In this document: positions 12,944 to 22,750 of the stretch, one piece after another | Position numbering within the stretch: the stretch's first letter is position 1 | Layout of the letters: each line of letters starts with the position of its first letter | NCBI GenBank assembly: GCA_015345905.1 | Contig: JADDTR010000012.1 | Coordinates: forward strand, 752,578 to 816,577 | DNA length: 64,000 bases | Direction of reading: 5' to 3' | DNA from: Aotearoamyces nothofagi | Lineage: Eukaryota > Ascomycota > Leotiomycetes > Leotiales > Tympanidaceae | Notes under the pieces: model-generated | What the model saw: only the letters and a program-made list of their open reading frames with translations | What the model was told of the DNA's origin: nothing | Databases searched by the model: none | Program-made: the position numbers and the translations under genes

Positions 12944-14472
12944 ATGTCTTTATGGGGCAAACGTCCGTCTTCAAGCAATGCAAATGGACCTAAGATCCGG
13001 GTCGAAAAGATCGCCATCAAACCATCCCCCGGTGCAATAACGAAGGTCGCATCGCGGTCGCAGCCTCAACCTCGAATGAGTCCTAACAAGCCCTACCGAC
13101 GGACTCACGAAGATTCTATGGGCGCAAGATCTAAGTCCAACGATTCTCAAAGTCTCCAGCCGCGCAAACGGACAGCTTCACGAAAACCCTCTCCAGCTGA
13201 GCGGCGCGTTGAATTTGACAGCAGCGGTGATGAGGGATCTGTAGTGGATGAGACACAGACCAAACGACAAAAGCGCGAAATAAGGGGTACCATAGATCTT
13301 CATCGGAAACTTCTGTCGCAACAAGCCTTCTCGCAAGCAGATGATACAGCATTGATTCACGCTGCCCATATTGCATGCCATAAACTCGGGTTTCTACCAG
13401 CTTTTAATCTGTCAGGAGAAGACAAGTCTGTCGTCCATTTGCAATATCCTGGGGCTTCAAGACGAGAGAAGTACGGTGAGAAAGTCAAGACCGCTTCTCA
13501 TGCTAACATTTCTATAGATATGAGCTAGTGTACCGCAACGACTGCTTCAATCCCGTTGAAGAAATTCTTCAGGTCGTAAAGGCTTTCGCCGATTTCTTTC
13601 CACCGCCTGAACTTGAAGACTCCTTTCAAAATCAAGAATCTGGCATAGAACGGCGTCTTGAACGGGCGAGGAATCTGAAATCACTGGCGGGATTCAAACT
13701 AGCACTCGATGATTACAATTCTGCAGTAGATAAGATGAGAAGAGACGGAATTTTGAAAAGAACCCTTGAAAAGAAGCACAGTCTACCCCAGGATCTTGTG
13801 ATTCGTATTATGACGCAGACATATGATCGGGCCGTCTCTCCAAAGGTCGATCTGTTGAAGAAGTACGAAAATGGCACAGACGAGATCTACGGCGAGCTCA
13901 AGTCCAACTTTGTCTTCGACATCCTTGTTGAGACACAAATAACCTCGGATCAAGTGTTCGTAGATCTTGGTTCGGGTGTCGCAAATGTCGTACTACAAGC
14001 TGCCTTACAGATCGGTTGTGAAAGTTGGGGTTGCGAGATTATGGAAAACGCCTGTAGTCTGGCGGAGGCACAAAGAGTTGAGTTTTTGGCTCGTTGTAGA
14101 CTATGGGGCGTTGAGCCAGGGCGAGTGGAGCTTGAACGAGGCGACTTCATGAAGAATGATAACATTCGCGAAGCAATAAAACGAGCCGATGTTGTTCTGG
14201 TCAATAACGAAGTTTTCACTCCTGAGCTGAACAACGACCTCGTTAACTTGTTTCTCGACCTTAAAGAGGGCTGCAAGGTCGTCTCCTTGAAGTCTTTTGT
14301 GCCTCAGAACCACAAAATCAGGTCCTACAATCTGAATAATCCAGTCAATCTCCTCACAGTAGAGCGAAAGACATATTCGACTAAAAGCGTGAGCTGGAAG
14401 GATGAAGGCGGAGACTATTTCATCGCCACAAAAGACAGCACAGTAATACAATCATATGAAGACGTTAATTGA
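12944..14472 (+). CDS. DOT1: Histone H3-K79 methyltransferase Dot1
   Basis: Exons 12944-13470 and 13518-14472, giving 493 aa. The donor is the less usual GTACGG; using the neighbouring GGTGAG gives the wrong frame. The spliced junction reads REKYELVYRNDCFNPVEE, which matches the Dot1 core entry. The N-terminal 140 residues are basic and disordered (RKRTASRKPSPAERR), as in yeast Dot1 where this part binds DNA/nucleosome. The catalytic Rossmann-like core holds the SAM motif DLGSGVANVV (from about residue 325), the GCEIMENA segment that binds the cofactor and VNNEVF (about 404-409), the family's N-N catalytic-loop motif, here VNNEVF and not VNNFAF. Dot1 methylates H3K79 without a SET domain and influences silencing and checkpoint signalling. 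Its 3' end converges on ATG16, 173 bp away. Confidence 0.95.
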
Positions 14473-14645
14473 CAAGCATTAGCTTTCTAGGTCGGGAGCG
14501 GTACTTGTACATAATCGGATGAGCGCGGTGTTTGGCGGGTTCTGTGTAGGTGGAACTGCATAGCGAATGCATCAATTTGATATCAGTGTTGTTGATGTTG
14601 GATACATTAGATTAGACAAGGCTTGATAGATATGCATACCGTCAT

Positions 14646-15335
14646 TCATGAGAACTTGGAAGCATCATTCATCGCGTCAGCTTCTTGGCCCATTCGTGCC
14701 ATCCACCGATCTACTAGATCTTTGTTCTCTTTTTGGAGTTTTTTTGATCGTTGCTCGGCCATATTAAGCTGGAGATTAAGAGATACCATTTCATCTTGCA
14801 CTTCCTATCAAAGACATAAGCTTGATGGCATCTATAAATCACTCCGCTAGTACGACTTACTTCAACTAACTTATCCTTGCCTTTTAGTTCCTCGTCCCTG
14901 TCTTTGACCTTGGTAATGAGCATGCCTCGCTCTGTCGAGAGTTCTCTTATAAGCTTTGCGTCTACCTTGTTCTTAAGTCTGGCCTTCTCTAAATCTTCTT
15001 CCACAATCTTGACGCGGGACTGTAGCTGGTTCTTCGCTCGAAAAGCCTCAGCAAGGTCACTCTTCAATTGTGCTGCGCTTTCCCCTGTTGTAGAATTCGC
15101 TGCAACATCTTTCCCAGTAGAACTTATAAGCCGGGATGGTGCTAAAGCCACTTTCTCTGCCTCGAGGGCTGCTGTACGGTCGGCCAATCGAGTGTCTATG
15201 TATTATTAGCAAGATGGCCCGGGAAGGCCTTAGTAAGTGGGGAAAGCACTCACATGCATCAACAAAGTCGTAGTTGACATTTTCAAGGCCATCCCGTTCT
15301 TTCAAGGCTTCGAGGTATTCATCTCGCCATGTCAT
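14646..15335 (-). CDS. ATG16: Autophagy protein Atg16 (coiled-coil partner of Atg12-Atg5)
   Basis: Exons 15335-15254, 15195-14861 and 14804-14646, giving 191 aa, the usual short fungal form without WD repeats. The N-terminus [15 protein letters not shown] is the Atg5-binding helix. [16 protein letters not shown] segment follows, then a long heptad coiled coil (about residues 75-170, for example [20 protein letters not shown]) for dimerisation. The end is the conserved [19 protein letters not shown] tail. In the Atg12-Atg5-Atg16 complex the protein localises E3-like activity for Atg8 lipidation to the phagophore. It is divergent from YPT7 (385 bp between start codons). The family call is firm from both ends of the protein. 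Confidence 0.93.
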
Positions 15336-15720
15336 GGTGTATTATATGAAATCCGAAGTCACCAAGCGGCCATGTGTGCGAGCTTCGAGCTGTGAGTGTC
15401 GAGGCTGATGCTACAAGGTCCAACTACGTTAGCCTAGCTAGCATCTTGCAGGCTACCTGAGATAAGTAGTCACAGCGTCTCGCGTATAGTATTGGCTGCT
15501 CCAACCGAGATCCTGTGAGCTCCAGACGTCAACACACTTTTCTGCGACAGCCTGCTAGATTCCACCTTCATCAGCCATATCCCACAGGCATATGACCCAT
15601 TAACGCCATAGAGGACCACCGTCTATCATACAGATAACCCCGCTACAATATCGCAGCTGTAATATCGCCTCAGTGCAATATACCTCGACCGTAACCTCAC
15701 GTGCGTCGTCTGTAGCTTCC
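15336..15720. promoter_or_regulatory. Shared divergent promoter of ATG16 and YPT7
   Basis: 385 bp between the two start codons, with no other frame of note. Both genes serve autophagy/vacuolar traffic, so co-regulation from this stretch is possible. I can point to no confirmed transcription factor site. Confidence 0.5.
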
Positions 15721-16792
15721 ATGGCTTCCAGAAAGAAGGTTTTATTGAAGGTGAGTAGATATTATCATGTTCTACAGCTCAAATATTGTCTTGTCGTTAC
15801 TGACGGTGCAATCGCAGGTTATCATACTGGGTGATAGCGGTGTAGGCAAGACCAGCTTGATGAACCAATATGTATGCCAAAACATTATTCAGTTTCCATG
15901 TTGATTAGTATGCAATAAGATATTGAGATTGATACTGATGGTTCTCATCTAGGTCAATAAGAAGTTCAGCGCAAGTTACAAGGCAACTATCGGGGCAGAT
16001 TTTTTGACAAAGGAGGTCTTAGTCGATGACCGTCTGGTCACTATGCAGGTACAACGAGCGAGCTCCGAAAACTATATTTCCAGGGTTATAGCTGACCTCT
16101 TTGCAGTTATGGGATACTGCTGGCCAGGAACGATTCCAGTCGCTAGGGGTAGCTTTTTACCGAGGGGCAGATTGCTGTGTGCTGGTCTATGACGTGAATA
16201 ACTCGAAAAGTTTTGATACTCTTGATAGCTGGCGAGATGAATTTTTGATTCAGGCCTCGCCAAGAGATCCTGAGAGCTTTCCATTCGTGAGTAATACTCT
16301 TCATAACAGCAAGGCCCAAGCTAATTCCATCCAGGTCGTCTTAGGTAACAAGATTGATGTGGAAGAGAATAAGCGTATGGTATGTAAGCTGTGAACCATC
16401 CTCTGAATGACTCTGACGGCAATACAAGATCTCATCCAAGCGCGCGATGACCTTTTGCCAATCGAAGGGAAATATTCCGTATTTCGAGACGAGCGCGAAG
16501 GAAGCTATCAATGTGGAACAAGCATTTGAAGGTACGGGCAATATCATCCTCTTAAAATACCATTTGGTGCACTTTCATGCAACCAAAATGGGATCTACAA
16601 ATCAATGCTAATATGGATACTTAGTGATTGCGCGTAACGCCTTAGCACAGGAAGAGTCTGAAGAATTCTCTGGAGATGTAAGTTACCTTTGTCAGTTACG
16701 GCTGCGATTCACTACTGACAGTATCCTTGCTATAGTTCTCGGACCCTATCAACATTCACATTGAGAACGATAGAGATGGCTGTGCCTGTTAA
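15721..16792 (+). CDS. YPT7: Rab7-family GTPase Ypt7
   Basis: Eight exons: 15721-15750, 15818-15871, 15953-16048, 16107-16286, 16335-16379, 16429-16531, 16625-16677 and 16736-16792, giving 205 aa. All Rab G motifs are present: P-loop GDSGVGKTS (15-23), switch I around [15 protein letters not shown] (63-68), NKID (125-128) and TSAK (156-159). The C-terminus is CAC (203-205), a CxC double-geranylgeranylation signal. Ypt7 on the vacuole and late endosome recruits the HOPS tether for homotypic vacuole fusion and for fusion of autophagosomes with the vacuole. Seven introns in a 1.07 kb gene is dense. The short hydrophobic stretch and switch II ([11 protein letters not shown]) are typical of Rab7 and separate it from other Rabs. 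Confidence 0.97.
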
Positions 16793-17663
16793 TCTTAATT
16801 GTCCCTGATTGTCTTGTAAATTTGGGCATAGAGGTTCTGCTAGAGTGTGGGCTTCTTGTATGTATGGCCTCTAGATTTGTCTGTTTTGAAAGCCCAAATG
16901 GGTCGGCTTGATTAGTGCAAGACCGCTTTGTACATAGGATTTGCTCCAAATGGCGCTATTGGTGTCTGCGTGTCATCCTTTTCTTCAACGGGAATATTCT
17001 CAAGCACAAACAACTAGCAGCTTAAGCTACACATTTCGCGTACTAGAAGTGAGACCTGTAGCGTACTTATTGTTTTATTCTACCAATAGTGCTAGTTGGT
17101 CTATATTCGTCTGGCTGACGAGTACATACTTCTAAAAGAATCCCATTGTGAAGGGGCAATAGACGCCAGCAGTAATTTAACAGAGCGATATTGTTTTTTT
17201 GATATATCTAGCAATTACAGGCATCAAACTTCCAGTGATGTGCTCTTTAGATCTTTAGGTTCCTCTGGAGATACACATAGATATATATATACCTCTTGCC
17301 GCGGACAGAACTTGGGCGGAATACGTGCATAAGGGGGTTTGAAGGTTCAATCAGCCCAGAAGTCTGATATCGGCACGGTGTCCCACGTAAAGATAAGCGT
17401 CCTTAGTCGACTCCCCAAGATTGTGTAGCCCCGGGGCCAGATGTCGTTATCAGCATCGGCGGCGAGTCGTATGTCCGAACCCTCATAATAATGGAGCACC
17501 GTCCTACTATCTTTAATATCCGTACCAAACTAAAAGTCTCCCTTCAGATAATTGATGCAGCGCATTCCATGTGTCGGAAACTTCTTCTCATCCACCCTTA
17601 ATGACCCGGCTTCACCTGAGTCTGACGAGACCTAAATCCTAAACTCGTCTACAAAGGAGCATC
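16793..17663. other. Intergenic region between YPT7 and the SLC35F5-like gene
   Basis: About 870 bp on which I find no convincing gene. It should hold the YPT7 3' UTR and the promoter of the next gene. Confidence 0.45.
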
Positions 17664-19129
17664 ATGAGCACTGAAGAGCCCCGGATCCCGCCGCCTGTGG
17701 CCGAGGACCTCTACCTTCCTACTGAATGGAGCCAAACGCCTTCCGAACACGTCCGGCGCCGGTCACAGTCGTCTGTACTACCGGTTCAAAAGCAGACAGG
17801 TTTTAGGGCTGGTGTAGGTCTAGAGAATGTGGCCCGGCGTACCCTTGGTATCGTCCTTCTTTTGATAACTGTAGTCCTTTGGACCGGTTCGAACTTTCTT
17901 GCCAGTGTGAGTTTTCCAGGTCATGTCTTAAGTTGTATCATAGCTGAGGATTACAGTATATATTCGCCGACAATACCTACTCCAAACCGTATTTTGTCAC
18001 CTACATCAATACATCGTGCTTTGCTATATCTTTACTCCCCATCTTCCTGCGGATCGCTCACCAGCATGGCTATCATAATGTCAGGAGATCAGCTGTAGAA
18101 TATTGGCAAGGCCGGTTTGATGGATACCGCGCAATACAGCGAAAGTCTAACGACGTGGATGAGCATAGGGAACAGAGTATATCCTCCCACACAAGACTAC
18201 TCGAAGATGGCGAGGCCGTTACACTACCTTCTGATGTATCCGTGAATGATATCGAACCGATCGAGGGGGTGCTAAGCGTGCGCGAGACTGCAATATTGAG
18301 CTTGGAATTCTGCCTACTCTGGTTCATTGCCAACTACTTCGTAACAGCATGTCTTGAATATACAAGCGTTGCTAGTTCCACCATCCTTACCTCCACGAGC
18401 AGTATTTGGACACTCACTCTTGGGGCTATTTTTCGAGTTGAGAAATTTAGTTTCAAAAAGCTTACCGGCGTGCTAGCATCCCTCGCCGGCATCATTCTAA
18501 TCTCTACCGTTGACTTGTCAGGAGATAATGATGGGAATCGCGGCTCATTCCCACACAAGTCGCAAAGGCAGATTGCGCTTGGAGATGCTATGGCGATTTT
18601 CAGCGCATTGATTTATGGTGTTTATACTGTGCTCATGAAAAAACGCGTCGGGAATGAGGACCGTGTAAACATGCCCCTTTTCTTCGGTCTAGTTGGATTG
18701 TTAAATGTGATATTCCTTTGGCCAGGCTTCTTGATCCTGCACTTCACAAAGATTGAGATATTCGAGCTTCCTCCCACTAGGAAAATTTGGACGATCGTTC
18801 TAGTAAGATACCCTTTTTGGCACTTTAACCCTAGGAAATGGACTAAAAGCTTTCTCCAGGTGAATGCGGTATCTTCCTTCGTCAGCGATTATTGCTGGGC
18901 GTATGCAATGCTTCTCACTACGCCATTGGTTGTGACAGTGGGACTCTCTTTGACAATACCGTTATCTTTGATTGGACAGATGATTCTTCACTCCCAGTAT
19001 TCGAGTGGATTGTACTGGATCGGCGCCTTTACTGTTTTTCTTTCATTCGTGTTCATCAACCATGAAAGTCATGATGAGGAGGTTCGGCCAGAAGAGCATC
19101 ACCATGAGCAGGCCTATCATACAACTTAA
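17664..19129 (+). CDS. SLC35F5-like / DMT-superfamily transporter of the vacuolar membrane type
   Basis: Exons 17664-17906, 17957-18802 and 18860-19129, all phase 0, giving 452 aa. About ten hydrophobic helices are visible: the first is TLGIVLLLITVVLWTGSNF, then a pair around FVTYINTSCFAISLLPIFL, a cytosolic acidic loop, and eight more in the main EamA-like half (ETAILSLEFCLLWFIANYF; YTSVASSTILTSTSSIWTL; a VTVGLSLTIPLSLIGQ helix near the end). The His/Glu-rich tail HESHDEEVRPEEHHHEQ is cytosolic. The arrangement matches SLC35F5 and yeast Thi74/Yml018c-type proteins, in the drug/metabolite transporter superfamily. The substrate is unknown; thiamine or nucleotide-sugar transport would be a guess. 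Confidence 0.88.
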
Positions 19130-19324
19130 AACATACTCATATTTGGAAAGTTGACATGAGAGTGGTAGATATTCAGTCAATACAACGCATTAGACTAGGC
19201 ACTAGTATCCCTATTTGGGTGGAAATGTAGGTCAACATGTGACTATCTACTTGCCATAATAATACCATTGATCGTCAGCCAGCTTCGGAGCTTTGCCTTT
19301 TCACTTTTCCTCCTCGGTACCCGC

Positions 19325-20451
19325 TTAGGTCGCCGGATAGTCCTTTGCTGCTGATAATACAACGTCACGTACAAACGAACATGCCGGGAAGAAGCCTCCG
19401 TCGAATGACATATCATACCAATAGTTAACAGCACAGCAGAGGCCTTCTTCCGAGCATGACTGCGAAACCTTATGGTACCTTGGTCAAAGTTAATTACTAC
19501 CGCGGTTATATCATGTGGGTGTTTACCATAATGCTGGGAGATAGAGAATATCGCCAGCTTTCAACGTAACCCGTATAGGCCGCGCAAGGTAGGAATATGG
19601 AGTTGTCCTTTCTCTTGGATTGTCGGGATCCCATGTTGGAAACGGTACAGTACTTCCTTCTTCCTCTTGCATAACCAAGATGCCGTTTTGACGAGAATAC
19701 GAAGCTGAGGGGAGATTATGCTCCCCAATGCAAGCATAAGCAAGTGGTGGAAGGAGGACAAAGTGTTTCTCGCCGATGATCTGGCAGTAGATGTTCTCAT
19801 AGTTGTCCTTGTGCAAGGCAGAGACGCTTCTCGAATTCCCTATCCAAAGATTTATTGCCTCCGGCTCTGTCTCCAGGGCAATCCTCGCCCATGAGATATC
19901 TTTCTCTACATGTGCAAATAGTGATGCATACTCACCACGAAGGTTGTCGTTTTCTTGCCATAATTAGGAAAATCTCAATTGGGCGCGGCTCAGGAACTCA
20001 CGTGTCTGGGCATATCTGACTTCCCCTGGCCCCCCTGTGAGCTCTTGGGTAGTCACATAACGAAGAAATTCCTCAAACCTTTGCTCCTCTTCCCACGGCT
20101 TAACGAAAAGTAGAGAGCCGTCATCACATGCAGTTGCGGAGTCGGCGTTACTGTACCGAGTACCTACTATGTCAGCTAGGTAGTACCTACTTTCTTCGGC
20201 GGCTTGGATCTAACAGACCCTTGGGGCGTAACTGCAACATTTACCGTCTGGTCCTTCAACGTTTCTCGCAGGTACGTTTCATTCCATATCTTGCTTGCCT
20301 TCCAGTCCTTCGCACCACCTCGTACAGCGAAAGGCCTATTCACTGCAACATAGCGCATGAATTCGAGGGCACTTGGGGGTTCATCAAGTTCCTTAATCTC
20401 GGAGCTATTGAGCTCCTGATACGTCGTTAGAAGCTCAGCTATTGGGTCCAT
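19325..20451 (-). CDS. JmjC-domain 2-oxoglutarate oxygenase, JMJD7-like
   Basis: Exons 20451-20219, 20150-20002, 19953-19527 and 19478-19325, giving 320 aa, the same size class as JMJD7. The start MDPIAELLTTYQELN is followed by a FMRYVAVNRPFAVRG segment found at the same point in JMJD7. In the JmjC barrel the iron ligands are H175 and D177 (SVSALHKDNYEN) and H272 (LWYHKVSQS), with CCAVNYWYDM after it as in the family. JMJD7 is a Fe(II)/2-oxoglutarate-dependent lysyl hydroxylase acting on TRAFAC GTPases of the DRG group; the fungal substrate is inferred. The first donor is GTCTGT and intron 1 (68 bp) is unusual in sequence (see findings). The gene converges on the SLC35F5-like gene, 195 bp apart. 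Confidence 0.88.
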
Positions 20452-22750
20452 TTTGTGAATTTGATAGAGAATGATCGATCAGTCACAGAGGGAAGCTACA
20501 TCTAGTGGCAGACTGTTGGGCTAATAATTGATGTCAGCTCAGTTCTTTAGGGTCATTAGGTAAGGTAGCACACAATATCACCTCTGGTAGTAATGAAGTA
20601 CTCTCTATGTCTGATTTGTAGACAGTGGTTTACACCTCTACTAGCCCCCGTCTATGTACTACTAATGTACATATAGAGGTACCTTACCCTACCTATGGTA
20701 CTAGTAGTACTTTATGGCCTTATATGTATTGTAGACGTTGTACTGGCTACTACATAGATTTATGTACGTATACCTTATCTACCTACCTCAGTATTGGTGC
20801 CTACCCAAGGTAAGATCCTTTAAGGACCTGCTTATCATATAACGGTTATTACTGGGACATACCCCAGAAATTACTCAGTCCTACCGTAACCGATAAAAAA
20901 AGGTAGACCACATATTTAAAAAATAGTGCACAGACTCGCGTTAAATTCAAAATTTTGTAATATGTATAAACGTGTTATTGTATAATAATTATCTTGTCAT
21001 AATGTCGCCAGCTATTAATTAATAAGGTGCCCAGCTGGATAAGTACTAACTGTCTCCCAGAAACTGGAAATTCTACTAACTGAATTGCTGCTAAAAAATA
21101 TTACACCTTTTGGTATTTAAATACTTCTGAGACCATGCATGAAGAAGCTAATACAAACAAATCGAAATAGCATGAAATATAAGCCCTGATACAGGCCTGA
21201 GTAGGCACTTTGGCCATCACTTTTATAGTGTAAAATGTATCTATTGAAAGATGTACAATTTTTATCAAACGCCAATTTGTACGGGATTTTCAAACCTGCT
21301 GTCATTTAGATAAGAATTGGGCTCAGATAATTGGAATATTAACGTTAAGCCGTCATACTAGCAAAAGTAAGTACTGACTCCATAGATACCTCATGTTCAA
21401 AAAAAATCGTAAATGATATTGTACTTAAGTAGAGATAGCCTCAAGGCATAGGGTCCTTATTTATTTATAAATATTAAAATGTTTCCAAAATCCTCCAATT
21501 GAATTACAAGTCAGGACATCCTCGAATACATATTAAAAGTCAAGTGGCAAATAGAACATTCTGGGAAATCAAATGATCCCCATGTAATAAATAAATCATA
21601 TGACTGCACTTTCAACAAAAATAAGGCAAATAACTTATCGAAATTACTACCTTAGTTAAAATAAATCAAGATAGCATGACATACCTACTTATATAAAGAC
21701 CGTAAGACTTTTTTATACCCAAGTTGGAACTTTGCCTTTACTTTTGTAAGTGCCTAGTGTATTTTGTATTTTTTGAAATATGCAAAAATTGTATCTAAGG
21801 TAGTGCAGGTTTTCACGATATTTTCAAATCTTCAGCTATTTTTTTGATCGAATACATTTTGGGCCCAACATACCCTTAGGGACCTAGTCAATCAGAATAT
21901 TTAGGGCCAGGCTAACTGTACTCCGAATTACCATAGGTAGGTAAGGTAAGAGGTAGGTAGTACTTGGATACCTTACCTTATACATATTCCAAAATTCACA
22001 CCTGATATTTAAATATCTGTACAGTCATTTACATTTCGGTTATTTACCGAGACTTAGGTAGGTAGGTAAGGTGGCTAAGTACTTGAGTTAGGTACCTGTA
22101 GGTAAGTACCTCTCTGACTGCATTGTTTGGGTTTCCCTAGGGCGATTTGGCGTTGACCGCCTCTTTTCTTGCGAGAAGGCGTGGTGGTTTATCGCCTTAG
22201 AACGTTAGGAGGTTACGTGAATATGGTTTGCCGAGGCTGCGGCGAATGCCTAGGGACATGCCTACACTCTCCCTGCCCTCCCTAACTAAGTAAGAGGATC
22301 TCCCTGAAATGGAGAGCTCAAGAAATTAGTCTTCGTATACTACTACCTCTGCTTTTAAGTTTTCTCCAGTGCCTTACCAGTGATTTATTTACCAGTGTCA
22401 AGTAAACAACCCACAGTAGACCTAGCGATAGGATTCTTACAAGGTATCTAAGGAGCTAGTAGATAAAGTACATACCTTAGGTACCTTGCCTTACTTAGGG
22501 TTGAATTGGAATGGTCACTGCAATATTAATTAAGCCTTGGCTCTTCTCTCTGCTGACTACTGTAAGGTAGGTAAGGTACATACTACCTTATACATACAGT
22601 ATCAATTACGGGACTGAATGTCATCAATTATAGGCATATACTGATTGACTATTATATGCGACATGGTTTGCCCTTTTTTTTGCCTTGTCATTCTGAAATG
22701 ACAAAGGAAAGAATAAGAAGCCCTTTCTTCGTATTATTACCACGAAGTAA
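20452..22750. other. 2.3 kb gene-free, mostly AT-rich stretch with GGTAGGTA/ACCTTACC motif clusters
   Basis: No frame here looks coding. The middle (about 20850-21880) is visibly AT-rich; on both sides lie clusters of short words such as GGTAGGTAAGGTA and its complement (20655-20815, 21931-21982, 22053-22110, 22441-22500, 22561-22598). I see neither transposase-like frames nor clear terminal repeats. It could be an eroded repeat or simply a fast-evolving spacer that also holds the JMJD7-like gene's promoter and the SPB1 3' end. Confidence 0.6.

Noticed and set aside
19931-19953. A second GTGAGT donor in the JMJD7-like gene near 19934
   Set aside because: Splicing there would remove residues (SLFAHVEKD..W) that align with JMJD7; the open reading without an intron is better.
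20850-22740. AT-rich spacer as an autonomous transposon
   Set aside because: No transposase or reverse transcriptase-like frame, no clear terminal repeats or target duplications visible by eye.
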